This document shows positions 12,778 through 25,850 of a DNA stretch of 64,000 bases, piece by piece. The notes beneath the pieces were generated by a model, which ran no database searches, was not told the origin of the DNA, and saw only the letters and a program-made list of their open reading frames with translations. Made by a program: the position numbers and the translations under genes. The stretch's first letter is position 1; each line of letters begins with the position of its first letter. The stretch is taken from the NCBI GenBank assembly GCA_019454045.1, contig SKCR01023733.1, positions 248,001-312,000 on the forward strand, given 5' to 3'. The stretch comes from Zanthoxylum bungeanum (lineage: Eukaryota > Streptophyta > Magnoliopsida > Sapindales > Rutaceae).

Positions 12778-13907
12778 TGACCGGTGCGTAATCACACGCG
12801 TATAACACAAGCGCATGTATCGTTCAAGTAGTATAAAAGTATCGATCCCACGAGGACTTAAAACCTTTTGTTATTAATTTATGAAGTTAAATGTTTACAA
12901 GTATATAATGGATTGGTTGTTTGATTGGGTGGTGACTTTAAAACTTAAAACAAGTAAATAAAATTGCTTGAAAGTATATTGAAGAAAATTCAAATTTATA
13001 AAACTATCTAGGATTGTGAATCCTTCCAATATCTTTTTTAAAAGATGAAGTGGTTATTTTACGTTTGTGTAATATATTGGTCTATTAACCTGGAACACGA
13101 AATTATGTAAAAGCCTTTTCTGATGGTCAAATAAAAATACCCAGTATAATCCAATTAATCATATTCCTATGTTAGCCAAGTTATCTGAATTCATTAAGAT
13201 TAAGTTCCAATTATGGCTACCCCCGCCCGACAGGTATATTCCTATCCTGTAAGTAAATCTATTAAAGGGTTATCTATCCTCAAGGAAGATCGTGGGCTAT
13301 TGAGTCTAAGGTCTTTAACCTAAAATCTCTTCTCCAAGTTCATTTTAAGTTTACCGAATCAATCTTATTAATGGCGAGTTAACAAGATGCATTAAGACTA
13401 AGGCTCAATAAATAAACCTTTATATTACCCAAACCGTAATTTAACCCCTTATAAACCGGTGATATTGGACTTCATCACAACCCCAGATAATTGGTTTAAT
13501 TACGACACATATTTACGGGTAGTAGAAACTTAAATAAAAGAAAAGACATAAAGTAAATGTTGAAAAGTAAATGCTAAAAGTAAATGACGGAAAGTAAATG
13601 CTGAAAGTAAATTGCTGAAAGTAAATTGCTGAAAATTAAATGCTGAAAGTAAATTGCTGAAAAGTAAATAAAGTAAAAGTACAATAAAAGAAAATGTTGA
13701 GGTAAAAGGATCCACTTTTATTACTTCTATTTTAGATATCTCCCTTAATATAATATATTAACTCTGCATGATAATTACCTACCAGCCATATATGTGGTAT
13801 CCAGATTAAGTCAAATTAATAATTAATTACCAACCGACCAATCAGGCGGTATCCAGTTTAGTCAGGTTAAAACCAATTTAAATAATAACCGACCGACCAA
13901 TATGGCG
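12778..13907 (-). repeat. 3' LTR of element A, truncated
   Basis: Begins TGACCGGTGC on the + strand and is colinear with 29421 onward, at a few percent divergence by eye. It stops at TATGGCG (13907), where sequence switches to copia. About 900 bp of LTR, the polypurine tract and some 3' noncoding sequence are missing. TGGCG occurs in both parents at the junction, which points to microhomology-mediated joining. Confidence 0.9.
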
Positions 13908-14049
13908 ATGTGATGATCGAATAAATCGCATCAGATGATAACATTGCAAATCCGCTGACGAAAGCAGTTTCTCAGCAGAAGTTTGAGCGACCCGTGCATA
14001 GTTCAGGTGTAGGACACTTGAGTGATTGGCTATAGGCCAAGTGGGAGAT
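13903..14049 (+). pseudogene. 3'-terminal copia fragment (RNase H end and polypurine tract)
   Basis: 147 bp that match 21882-22022, the end of the C2 internal region, with only about three differences, ending in AAGTGGGAGAT. It lies upstream of the first LTR of C2, so it belongs to another copia internal region. The simplest reading is that C2 was once a tandem LTR-internal-LTR-internal-LTR array made by unequal recombination, and a deletion then removed the left part. Confidence 0.8.
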
Positions 14050-16046
14050 TGTTGGACAATTATGACCCATAGCATCACTATTTGTACAGAACATGGTGTT
14101 GTTGTACAAATTAACTATGTGACAAATGAAATTACTCTTTTATCATTTGTAATTGGATTACCGGGATATATAAATGATAAAAGTCCATATGATTAGTTCC
14201 GGATTAATAATATATGAGACAATATTAATCCACTGAGGTTTAATCATTAAAATATCCCTAGTCGTATTATTATCGAGATTGGACATCGATAATGCGGAAT
14301 AGACTAGTATTGCACTTGTGCGTGTAATGGGAGCATAACGGCATAGTTCTCATATATTTAAGTATTGGATACTTATGCAAGTGTGATAGGAGGTTGTGTT
14401 TACCGATGGTACGGAAATAGCTTCGCTCTGGATAGACCCCTCGGAATCCCATTGGTAGTATGACTATGTGTCTATGGGAGTCCGAATCAGGGTAGGTGTA
14501 TTTGGTCTTAACTTGAGACTTGCATCGCTGATACTTGCGACAATCAATATACTTTGGTTTTGGTCGTCCAGGGATTTAACAGGTTCTGTGTACGCCTCTT
14601 CTGGGTATACTGAGAATCGTAGTGTATTGGGTGTGATGTCAAGATGAAAGTATCACTCCAGTCATATGGAGATGATGATCACGCAGGATACGGAACTAGT
14701 ACTCTTATGTACTGCAGTCATCGGGATAATATGACTAGGTCATGATTATCCGATTATAGAGACTATTTACCAGAGATCCGATATATGCTTTGTACGGGGC
14801 AGACACAATTCCAGCCCCAGGCCTAGCATGTGACATCTGATACTGGATCGCAATACACAATACTACATATATTACGCCTGATATAGATTACATATTCCTT
14901 AAAAGAATATTTCTGGAGAATTGGGTAGGCACGGTGTTTTGCTAGAAGCCAACCATGTCTTGTAAATCGGTAAGAACGTGGTACCGGGTACGCACGTATT
15001 CGGATATTCCGATGACCGGATTTACTGCCAACATATCCAGGGATCTCATGGGTCGCTTCCCGAAGATTCACCGATGACGTATGACTCGAACATAATTAAT
15101 CTAGGATTAATTGGAAGAGAGAGAAAATTAATCTAGGATTAATTACAGAGAATTTTATCTAGGACAAAATTCTATTAATAGAGAGAGAATGATTAATTCA
15201 GAATTAATCGATAAAATAATATATTAGATATATTAAACAAAATTAGATTTCGATGCGGAATTAAAATTGGATTTTAATTTGGGAGAACAAATTAATTTAG
15301 AATTAATTCGCGAGCGACGTGAATAGTAATTTTACTAGACATAATTATTTAATTAAATTTGATTTAATTACGTCGCAATTGAAAATTCGTTAATTTGAAA
15401 TTAACGAACCCGAGCCCGGAATTTGTTTTCGGGCCCACTCGGATTTTGAATAAAAGTGGGACCCACACTTGTCACATCACCTAGTCAACTTTATCAACTT
15501 TTTGTTGATAGAAGTAGATGGGATTTGATGGTTGTTTGTTTCTTACACAAGCATTATTTAATTTGATGTGATAAATGACTTGAACCAACTTTTGGAAAAT
15601 TGGTAAATGGTATTTGATTTTGAAATCAAATAACAAAAAAACACATTCACTCATCTTCTTCCTTCTCTCTCCATTCACGCTGTTTTTCTCTCTTTCTCTC
15701 CCTCTTGGAGTTGGCTTGGCCGAATGGCCTTCTCCCTCTCACAAACTCTCCTTGGCCGAGAGTTACAAGAAGGAAACCAAGGGATTTTGTTGCAAAATAT
15801 CTTATGCTAGCACATCAAAGAGTTATACAAAGGTGATAGTGAAACAATCGCATAAGTTTGGAATTCATTAAACAAGCTTGGAAGCTCAACATACATCAAA
15901 GAAAGCTTGGAGCAACTTCCATGGAGGCAAAGTTTTGAAACTTCAACATCCAACCGAGCATTGTAAGTATTTTCCGCATTCTTACTTTGTTGTATTCACA
16001 TGATTTCTTGCTTAATTGATCTTGGTTTGACCTAGAAAACCCAACA
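14050..16046 (+). repeat. Left LTR of C2 (1,997 bp)
   Basis: TGTTGGACAATTATGACCC to AAAACCCAACA. It contains the inverted-repeat array at about 15092-15410, including GAATTTTATC/GACAAAATTC around TAG near 15162 and TTCGTTAATT/AATTAACGAA around TGA near 15386. A CT-rich stretch lies at about 15655-15710. Confidence 0.93.
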
Positions 16047-16047
16047 A

Positions 16048-16060
16048 TGGTATCAGAGCC
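16048..16060 (+). other. Primer binding site (initiator Met tRNA), C2
   Basis: TGGTATCAGAGCC, two bases after the LTR end. Confidence 0.93.
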
Positions 16061-18370
16061 ATAATTGAGCATGAAAATGAATTTAGGGTTCTTAAACTTT
16101 GATTTGGGTATTTTTGATTTGAGTATGTTTTGTTCAAATTGTTTGTTTGAGCATGCTTATAATATGTTAACTTTGAGTTGTGCATGATCAATTTGATGAA
16201 AAATTAATTGGATTAATTTTCCCCAAATTTTGAGGCTTGGCCGAATGTGAACCCATTTGTAGCTCTTGGTGATTTTTGAATTTTAGACAATTGGATGTGT
16301 TTAAAATGCATGGGATATATTAGTTTGTGATTTAATTGGATTGAAATCAAAATTGATATAAAAAGTCCCTTATTGCCGTGAGATATAGGAAGCATGTTGG
16401 AATTGATTTTGCTTCAATTTGTGTTGGACATAAGTTGATTAGTTAAAGCATGATTAATTAGTTTAAATTGGTATTTTTGAAATGTTAATTTGAATAATTA
16501 ATTATGGCTATACACTTTAGTTAATTGAATTGTGATATTAGGAATATTGGAATTTAATTAATAAGGCTTAATTTGGAATTGGGCTATTAATGTTGTATTT
16601 GGGCTTAATGGGCTTGGTTGGGCCAAGTTTGGTTTAAGATAATTGGTTGGATCCAATTGGGCCTAAAACCATTTCCATAAAGTCCAAATATGATAATTGG
16701 GCCTTTAGAATTTAATTGGGCCTGATGGGCCAAAATTAATTTTGTGGCAAAGGGTGATTCCTTATTGGGCTTTGGTTGCCAAAGTCCATGCCTTATGAAT
16801 TAATTAAAATCCCATTGGACTTTAATTAAATTGACATTGGATGTTAATTGGGCTTTGAGACCCATTATGATTAGATTTAGAATCTAAGTCGTAAAGGCTC
16901 ATTAATAAAGTGTAATTATTTAATTTGGAATTAAATAAAGAATTAGTATTGAATACAAATTAAATTGGATTTAATATTGTAGTTCGATATAATTCAAGAA
17001 TTCGTACTTTGAGTACTTATTCTGAAACGAGTTAGACTCGCCCAAATCAAATCGTTGTTTGAACATTGGATGATCATTAATTAAAGATTAATTAATTGGA
17101 TTAGATTGATTGATAACATGCTTTGTGTGAATACATGGATGTGATGTATGAATAATGTATATCGGATGGATATTAGATGGGTGAGGGTAATTTTGGAAAT
17201 TATTGTAATAAATTTAGAATTTATTAAATTGGACCTCCGTGTCCAACCTATTACCTCTTGACTCTTTTTATTTCTCTTCTCACCTATTCCCCTCAATGTA
17301 AATGAGGTTTCTTTAGAAGTGTTATGTAATTGGGTAGAAGTAAGATTTGTGCTAGCGGGAGAGAGGAAAGGGAGAGATTTGTTCTATGAACAAAATGTTT
17401 TAAATATCCATCCGCATATCATTATTAATTTATTTACCGCTCCTTATTATGCTTTTAGAATGCATGCTTAAGGGTGTATGATGAGACCTAATCAAAGAAA
17501 TAATTAAGTTGCCAATTAGGCGAAAAACCCTCAACAAATATTAAGCGATTTCCTTCCATTGAGTGATTCTCTTTCAAGATCCAAGATTGGCACTGGTTTG
17601 TTGGCCAAAGTCAAGACCTTTGTCCATCGCGGATGTGTTTGAATCATGAAGGCTTTGTTCCATATCGCATGTCTTGTCCAAGTTGTGATTTGTTGGCCAA
17701 AGTCAATCACTCACTTCTTGTCCATCGACATCGATTACGAAGCTTTCCAAAGTCAATGGGTCCCGCTTAACTGGAATCATTAAGCTTGTTATGCCAAAGC
17801 CAATGCTTAGTTGATTCAGAGGAAAAAGGTTAGGGAATATATCGGATATATTGGCATTTATTAGATATATGTTTCGGACTTGGATGTCCACCTACTGGAT
17901 CTAGGAATTGGATGAGATCCAATTGATCTTAGAGATCTACCTAGTTAAATATCATACAACTTGTTGGCCAAAGTCAAGGTTGTGTGTTATTTAACGGGAT
18001 CCTAGCCCACTAGGAAACTAGGTTTCCCGAGTACTCAACAGAGGGTTAGAGGCTCGCCGAAAAATAGTGGGAGGCAAGTATTAAATTTGCAATTTCGTTT
18101 AGATACTTGCCAATACGCGCTCATTTCAATTTTTCGTCATTAAAAATAAATATATTAGTTGGACTAATATTTAATGGTTGTTTTAATTTAACAATTTGAC
18201 TGTATTCAAACTACTTCATTTATAGTTGATTATATAATTGGATTATAGTAATCAGTATATTTGAATTTAACCAATCAAATAGTAGTTGATTATATAGTTA
18301 GACTATAGTAATCATTAAATTCAATTGTACCTAAAATCGTTGATTGGATAGTTGGACTATAGCAATCAAG
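16061..18370 (+). other. C2 5' leader (noncoding)
   Basis: Colinear with the C1 leader. It contains the direct repeat TTGTTGGCCAAAGTCAA at 17597-17615, 17689-17707 and near 17961-17977. Inverted repeats with a TGG/TAG centre lie at 18152-18170, 18228-18253, 18288-18313 and 18342-18367, the last directly before the gag start region. No coding frame is supported. Confidence 0.8.
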
Positions 18371-19110
18371 ATAACTGAAAGATTAGCGTTTAAAACATAA
18401 TCCTGGGTGAAAATTTCTTTAAACAGCTCCAATTTTTAGATTGGGAATAAAACCTCAGGATAGTCCTAGGAACTGAGAAGTTATTCTATTTGATAGAGAA
18501 ACATCTCGGGCCTGAGCCCGGAGTTGAGCAAATAGTGGAGCATGAGTTTTGGAAGACTCATGGTGATGATAACTTTAGTGCTCAATCATTTATGCTTAAT
18601 GCAATGACACTTTAATTTTTTCATCAAAACTAAGGATTAGATCATTATACCATGATGTTGAAATTAAATATCTTCATAGATCTAACCTTAGATCTTAGAA
18701 GTATGAATTGCAAAAGAAGCTCTTTCTCTCGCTTATGTCAGAGGGTACATCTGTCGAGCACTAGGTGTCGAAGATGATTGCTAACATCGATCAGCTAGGT
18801 TAGCTGGGCATTACCTACGTGGCCGAGACTACCAAAGATTTGATCTTATAGTCTTTACCCGAAAGCTGGGGCAGATTCATTATGAACCAAGAGTAACTCT
18901 TGGAAAGTTGATGGCTATGCTCTAGAAGGCAGAGCCAGAGCTTCTAAAATGGGCAAAGGCAAAATCGTCACAGTCTTCTAGGAAGACAAAGACATATCCC
19001 AAGATGTCTTCCTAAACTGTGGCAAACGGAGTCACTGAAGCGTGACTGTCGTATGGACAAGGCAGACATGAAGGAAGTGAAGGCGGGGCAAGGCTCTGGC
19101 TTCAAGAATG
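18371..19110 (+). pseudogene. C2 gag remnant
   Basis: Matches C3 gag with many stops and indels. An in-frame block of about 90 bp is absent after the GAGCTTCTAAA codons (18955 region), and the same block is absent in C4. The knuckle at about 19007-19049 reads FLNCGKRSH: the first cysteine has become phenylalanine and a lost base follows the histidine. Confidence 0.8.
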
Positions 19111-22000
19111 TTTGTCATAAACATGTTCAGTATTAGTTGCAAAATGGATTTTTGATACTAAATGTGGTACATAAATATGTACTGATGTGCAGAATCTGCT
19201 GATTAGCAGGAGACTGACTTCAGTTAAGTTCGACCTGCGAGTCAAAAATGGGACGTGAGTCACTGTTTTAATCATAGAAACCTAAGTTTTGGAACTGCCA
19301 TTGGGACATGTACCTGAATTAGGAAATTGTTATAATGTACCTAGTTTGACTAGAAACATTATCTCTATATCTAAGTTTAACCTGTTGCGGGTATACGTTT
19401 ATATTCTAGAACACTAAGTGTTTTATTATATATAAAGATGATATTGAGATAAACACATTGGATGTGAATAACAGTATTTATATTTAGAATATAAATGAAT
19501 CTCAAACATATAACATGACAAACAAATAGCTCAAACTGAATTAATCAGATGAGACTTATTTATGGCATTATTGTCTGGGACACATTAACGAGACTCGTAT
19601 ATCCACACTTTCAAAGAGTGGGTACTAGGACGGATTTGATTCTAATCAAATGATGTCTACGAATCTAGTTTATTAGGCAAAGTGCATAAAACACCTTTTG
19701 TTTGGTAAAAGTGCAAGTGCCACCGATCTGTTAGCCCTCGTTCATAGTGACGTGAGTGGGCCCATGTCTAGCTAGGCTAGAGGTGGATATGAATACTTCG
19801 CAACCTTTACGGATGTGGCATCGCGTTATGGTTATGTGTTTCTTTTGAAACATAAATCGGAAACTTTTGATAAATTCAAAGAGTTTCGACACGAAGTAGA
19901 CATACAGACCGGCTCAAGTATAAAACCATCACGGTTAGACCGTGGTGGAAAATACTTAAGCAATAATTTTCTCGAATATTTGAAAGAGTATAGTATTCTT
20001 TCAATGTGGACTCTTCACGGAACACCTCATTTTGACGGTGTGTCCGAACAGAGAAACCGAACTTTGTTGGACATGGTAAGGTTAATTATGAGTTGCTCTG
20101 AGCTACCATTTTCCTTATAGGGATACGCATTAAAAAGTGCAATACTTATTTTGAATAAGGTTCCATAAAAATCTGTTGGACAGACTTCATATTAGATATG
20201 AACAGGAAAGAAACCAGGTTTTCTCATTCCTGAAGATTTGGGTATGCTGGGCATATGTTTGGATGATACCAAACTAGAACTCAAATCGGATAAGTGCCTA
20301 TTTGTAGGTTATCCTAGGGAAACCAAAGTATAGTACTTATACAACTCACAAGAGAACAATTTAATTGTTGCTCTCCATGTGGTTTTCCTAAAAGAATACC
20401 TATATGCAGTGGTAAGTGGGAGGAAAGTAAATATCAATGAAAATCGGAGTAATACTGTTCCAGGCACCGATTCCTTAACGGAACACAAACAGTTCATCAG
20501 GGATGAAACTGTACCATAATCTTCGAATACACAAGAACCCCGTAAGTCGGAGAGATTTAGAAAACAACATGGGAGGTATGGGTTTCTGATCTTACCTCAT
20601 AAAGATGTCAATCTTATTGAGGAAGACGAACCGACTACGTATGAGGAAGTGATACAAGGTATCGACTCCTTTCATGGCAAAGTGTCATGATGTCCGAAAT
20701 GGATTCCATGTATACCAACCAAGTTTGGATACTGGTTGATATACCGGAAGGCATTGTGCCTATTGGTACTATATGAGTCTTCAAGTAAGACATACATGGA
20801 TGGCAACATATAAATGTACAAAGCTAGGCTTGTACAGAAAAGGTATCGTCATCAACATGATGTCGATTACGATGAAACCTTTTAACCGTTGCCATGATTA
20901 AATCCATTTGGATAATGCTTGCTGATGTTGCATGTTTCATTTATGAAATATGGCAGTTGAACGTCAAAATCGTTTTCCTTAAACGGAAACCTTTTGGAGG
21001 ATATTTACAACATCCTGACGGTTTTGTCATACCAAAACATGCAAACTAGGTTTGCAAGTTAATTCTATCTATTTATGGATTGAAGCAAGCATTGCGTTCT
21101 TGGAACCAGCGTTTTGATGTAATCATAATGGTATATGATTTAATTCAAAACGAAAATGATTCTTGTGTATATAAGAAGGTTAGTGGAAGCACACTGATAA
21201 TGAATGTCCTATAAAATGATGATATATCATTTCTTGGAAATGACATTCCCATAATACAATCGGTGAAAGCTTGACTTTCATGCAAATTCTCCATAGAATA
21301 CTTGTGAGAGGCAACCTTTATTCTAGGAATAAGGATCTACTGGGATAGATCTAAAAGTTGTTGGCATTCTCCGAGGACTCGTACATTGAAAGATATGTAC
21401 GCGACCCGGTGTCTCATATGCTTTGAGCATATGGAGTCACAATCAGACCAATCCAAGTGATGGTCACTGGATTGATGTTAAGAACATCCTTAAGTATCTT
21501 AGAGGAACATAGGATGCTTTCTTAAGCTATGGAGAATGAGAACTTGAAGTGACTGGGTTCATTGTTGCAAGTTTCCTAACCGATAAAAACGACTATAGGT
21601 CGTAATAAGGATACTATATAGTTTGAATAATGGAACAGTAAGTTGGAAATCTTCCAAGCAAGATACTGTTGCTGAATAAACAACAAAAGCGAAATATTGC
21701 TGCAGCTGAGGCAGCAAAAAAAGCAATTTTGGATCTGTAAAATTCCTAATTAGATTAGGAGTAGTTCTGTTAGCAGTTGAGCTAGGCTACAACACTGGCT
21801 AAAGAATTAATGGTCTCATCAATGATCCAAGTATATACTTCAATCATTTCATCTGATTCGTCGAATCATACATCGTGGTGATGTGATGATCGAATAAATC
21901 GCATCAGATGATAACATTGCAAATCCGCTGACGAAAACAGTTTCTCAGCAGAAGTTTGAGCGGCCCGTACATAGTTCAGGTGTAGGACACTTGAGTGATT
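19111..22000 (+). pseudogene. C2 pol remnant (protease, integrase, RT, RNase H)
   Basis: Protease-like sequence at about 19120-19420. The integrase zinc region is at 19540-19700. The best-preserved stretch is the integrase core at 19815-20120, which keeps RLDRGGKYLS (second Asp) and GVSEQRNRTLLDMVR (catalytic Glu). RT at about 20600-21330 includes YGLKQALRSWNQRFD. RNase H runs from about 21400 to 22000. Frameshifts and stops are frequent. Confidence 0.85.
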
Positions 22001-22008
22001 GGCTATAG

Positions 22009-22022
22009 GCCAAGTGGGAGAT
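22009..22022 (+). other. Polypurine tract, C2
   Basis: CCAAGTGGGAGAT ends at the base before the TGTTGGAC start of the right LTR. Confidence 0.8.
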
Positions 22023-23429
22023 TGTTGGACAATTATGACCCATAGCATCACTATTTGTACAAAACATGGTTTTGTTGTACAAATTAACTATGTGACAAAG
22101 GAAATTGCTCTTTTATCATTTGTAATTGGATTTCCGGGATATATAAATGATAAAAGTCCATATGATTAGTTTCGGATTAATAAGATATGAGACAGTATAA
22201 TCCACTGAGGTTTAATCATTAAAATATCCCTAGTCGTAGTATTATCGAGATTGGACATCGATAATGCGGAATAGACTAGTATTGCACTTGTGCGTGTTAT
22301 GGGAGCATAACGTCATAGTTCTCATATATTTAAGTATTGGATACATATGCAAGTGTGATAGGAGGTTGTGTTTACCGATGGTACGGAAATAGCTTCGCTC
22401 TGGATAGACCCCTCGGAATCCCATTGGTACTATGACTATGTGTCTATGGGAGTCCGAATCAGGGTAGGTGTATTTGGTCTTAACCTGAGACTTGCATCGC
22501 TGATACTTGCGACAATCAATATACTTTGGTTTTGGTCGTCCAGGGATTTAACAGGTTCTGTGTACGCCTCTTCTGGGTATACTGAGAATCGTAGTGTATT
22601 GGGTGTGATGTCAAGATGGAAGTATCACTCCAGTCATATGGAGATGATGATCACGCAGGATACGGAACTAGTACTCTTATGTACTGCAGTCATCGGGATA
22701 ATATGACTAGGTCATGATTATCCTATTATAGAGACTAGTTACCAGAGATCCGATATATGCTTTGTACGGGGCAGACACAATTCCAGCCCCAGGCCTAGCA
22801 TGTGACATCTGATACTGGATCGCAATACACAATACTACATATACTACGCCTGATATAGATTACATATTCCTTAAAAGAATATTTCTGGAGAATTGGGTAG
22901 GCACGGTGGTTGTTTGTTTCTTACACAAGCATTATTTAATTTGATGTGATAAATGACTTGTACCAACTTTTGGAAAAGTGGTAAATGGTATTTGATTTTT
23001 GAAATCAAATAACAAAAAAACACATTCACTCATCTTCTTCCTTCTCTCTCCATTCACGCTGTTTTTTCTCTCTTTCTCTCCCTCTTGGAGTTGGCTGGCC
23101 GAATGGCCTTCTCCCTCTCACAAACTCTCCTTGGCCGAGAGTTACAAGAAGGAAACCAAGGGATTTTGTTGCAAAATCTCTTATGCTAGCACATCAAAGA
23201 GTTATACAAAGGTGATAGGGAAACAATCTCATGAGTTTGGAATTCATTCAACAAGCTTGGAAGCTCAACATACATCAAAGAAAGCTTGAAACAACTTCCA
23301 TGGAGGCAAATTTTTGAACTTCTCTTCAACATCCAACCGAGCATTGTAAGTATTTTCCGCATTCTTACTTTGTTGTATTCACATGATTTCTTGCTTAATT
23401 GATCTTGGTTTGACCTAGAAAACCCAACA
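22023..23429 (+). repeat. Right LTR of C2 with 594-bp internal deletion
   Basis: Matches the left LTR except that the equivalent of 14937-15530 is missing, joined at GCACGGTG/GTTGTTTG (about 22908). The missing segment contains the whole inverted-repeat array. 1,407 bp plus the deletion gives about 2,000 bp, as in the left LTR. Confidence 0.92.
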
Positions 23430-24160
23430 CATTCTCCATATACACAGCCAAAAAAATATTAATCAACTCATTTTGCCCACAATAGTCACAAGTGCAGTTG
23501 AAAAGAGAGTAATATTTTTGTCCTAAAGTTATATCAGAATTCACACATTTTTTTAAACAATGGAATGATTTTTTTTTTGATTTTTTTGATTTTTTTCTTG
23601 ATTTTTGATTGATTTTTTTTATTTATATACAATATCTTCCATCTATGTAGCGAGTGTTGGGTCGGTGGCTCCCAAACCAGTTGGCTTTAGGGCACCAGGT
23701 GTTAAGACACCCCTACGGACTTAATTACTCAGACTTCAGATATATATATTTTTGCAATATCTTTGATCCATGTAGCGAGCTTTGGGCCAGTGACTCCCAA
23801 ACCAGTTGGCTTTAGGACACTAGGTGTTAAAACACCCCTACGGACTTAATAACTCGGATCTCAGACGTTTTTTTTTTACTCCATCATTTTTTATAGATGC
23901 TTCCTCCAATTAAACTAGAGCACTGAATATTTCAAAATTTTCAATTACAGTTCATGTTTGTATGTTACCATGTATGCTGATAATACCTGTCAACTGAGCT
24001 TATGAAGATTCATTTTAGTCAGTTTTATGGAGAATTCACAAATTAAATAATTTAAAAGGAAATAAACAAAAATTAACTTGTTCCAAAATAGGTTGGGATA
24101 CGTCTCAGGAATCGAAATTCTTACACAGCTATCTCATACTAATTTCACCTGATTAATCAA
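23430..24160 (-). other. Element A 3' noncoding region
   Basis: Homologous to 47313-48135 of element B. It contains a pair of diverged direct repeats, 23630-23740 and 23755-23867, each with TGTAGCGAG, CCCAAACCAGTTGG and a CACC-rich tail, separated by AT-rich sequence. Homopolymer T runs on the + strand are A runs in the element sense. No ORF is supported. Confidence 0.8.
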
Positions 24161-25219
24161 ATAAAAAACACAAAATATGCAAAATATTTTTTTGGTTTTT
24201 TGTAAAATTTTTCAAATTTTTTTTGGCTTTTTCGAAAAATTTTGACTAAAAAATTTTCGGTCATGCCATTTCTTGGTCTTTTCTTTGTACAATCTGGCAT
24301 TCTCATAAGCCTGTAGACGAAACTCTTCCAATTCGTTGAGTTGGTGAATTCGTTTCTCTCCTGCAGCTTGTGAATCAAGATTCAACTTCTTCAGTGCCCA
24401 GTACGCCTTGTGTTCAAGCTCAACTGGCAGATCGCATGCTTTCCCAAACACCATACGTTATGGGGACATACCAATGGGTGTCTTGTAAGCTGTTCGATAG
24501 GCCCATAATGCGTCATCCAATTTAGTTGACCAGTCTCTCCTTGTTAATCTAACAGTTCTCTCTAAGATTCTTTTGATTTCTCTGTTTGAAACTTCAACAT
24601 GTCCATTTGACTGTGGATGATAAGCAGTGGCAACCTTGTAAGTAACTCCGAATTTGGATAGGAGTGCATCAAAGTATCTGTTGTAGAAATATGAGCCACC
24701 ATCACTGATAATTGCCCGAGGTGTTCCGAACCGAGTGAAAATATTCTTTTTCAGGAATTTGATCACCACTTTTGAATCATTGGATGACAGTGCAATTGCT
24801 TCGACCCATTTGGATACGTAGTCTACAGCAACCAGGATGTACAGGTTTCCGAATGATGGAATAAAGGGTCCTATAAAATCAATACCCCACACATCGAATA
24901 TCTCCACTTCCAAAATGTTTTGCAAAGGTCTTTCATTTCTCTTGGAAATATTCCCCGTTCTCTGGCACCTGTCACTTTGAAGAGCAAAAAGATAAGCATC
25001 TTTAAAAAGAGTGGGCCAGAACAAACCTGATTGTAGGACTTTGGCTGCAGTTTTGTTTCCGCTGAAGTGTCCGCCATATGGTGATGAATAACAGTGTTGC
25101 AAAACACTGTTGACCTCCTCATGTGGAACACACTGTCTCAATAATTGATCAGTACAATGTTTGAACAAGTACGGCTCATCCCAGACATAGTGCTTGACTT
25201 CTTTAAAGAATTTCTTCCT
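24157..25219 (-). pseudogene. Element A integrase remnant
   Basis: The main open stretch is 24458-25168, continuing in the same frame at 24212-24454 after a TAA that replaces the tyrosine codon in the family motif MSPYR. The zinc-binding region keeps CQRTGN, but its first cysteine reads serine (QSDRCQRTG). The catalytic triad is visible: [14 protein letters not shown] and [13 protein letters not shown]. The C-terminal part PVELEHKAYWALKKLN is typical of Athila-type integrase. The enzyme inserts element DNA; this copy is interrupted. Confidence 0.9.
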
Positions 25220-25850
25220 TTACTGAGTTGTCCATTCCAACGGCCATTTTCCTGATACAATAAAGTTGACATAGTCAGCATACCAAGGGACATCCTGCTG
25301 TTTCATGGCAAACAGCTGTTCATCTGGAAGAGTTTCTTTGATTGTCAGTTCTTTGCCAACTGTTTCTTCATTCTCAAGCCTCGATAGATGATCTGCCACC
25401 TGATTCTCTGTCCCTTTCCTGTCTCGAATTTCCACATCAAATTCTTGCAGAAGAAGTATCCAATAGATTAATCTGGGTTTGGCATCTTTCTTCGTGATCA
25501 AGTATTTGATTTTTGAATGATCTGTGTAGACCACCATTTTGGGACCTAGCAGATAGAAGCAGAATTTGTCAAAAGCATACACAACTCTGAGCAACTCCTT
25601 TTCGGTGATTGTGTAGTTGAGTTGAGCATCATTCAAAGTTCTGCTGGAGTAGTAAATGGTGTGGAAAATCTTTGCTTTGCGTTGTCCCAAAATTGCACCT
25701 ACAGCAAAATCACTAGCATCACACGTCACTTCAAATGGAAGAGTCCAGTCTGGTGCTACAATGATGGGGGCATAAATCAGCTTCTATTTTAAGATCTCAA
25801 AGCTTCCTGGCATTCTTTGGAGAAGTTGAAAGGCACATCCTTCTCCAGAA
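25220..25850 (-). pseudogene. Element A RNase H domain remnant
   Basis: 25220-25729 reads [17 protein letters not shown], then [30 protein letters not shown] and [12 protein letters not shown], the gypsy RNase H signature with its connection to the integrase zinc region. The upstream 100 bp belong to the RT/RNase H linker and contain stops. In the family it degrades the RNA strand of the RNA-DNA hybrid. Confidence 0.9.

Larger units (their letters stand above)
14050..23429 (+). mobile_element. Ty1/copia element C2 inside element A
   Basis: LTR 14050-16046, primer site, leader, gag, pol, polypurine tract, LTR 22023-23429. The right LTR ends CCCAACA exactly against element A 3' noncoding sequence (CATTCTCC, matching 47313 on in element B). 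The left side is rearranged, so no target duplication remains. The two LTRs differ by roughly 2-3% over a 400-bp stretch compared by eye. The coding region is heavily interrupted. It shares with C4 an in-frame deletion of about 90 bp in gag. Confidence 0.92.

Noticed and set aside
13530..13715. AAAGTAAATGCTGAA tandem words in element A LTR as a possible CRISPR-like or satellite array
   Set aside because: Irregular 10-14 bp units without spacers, shared by both LTRs of A; simple slippage repeat.
16213..16395. Leader frames of about 60 codons in copia leaders (also 1733-1975, 41978-42184)
   Set aside because: Not conserved in frame between homologous leaders.
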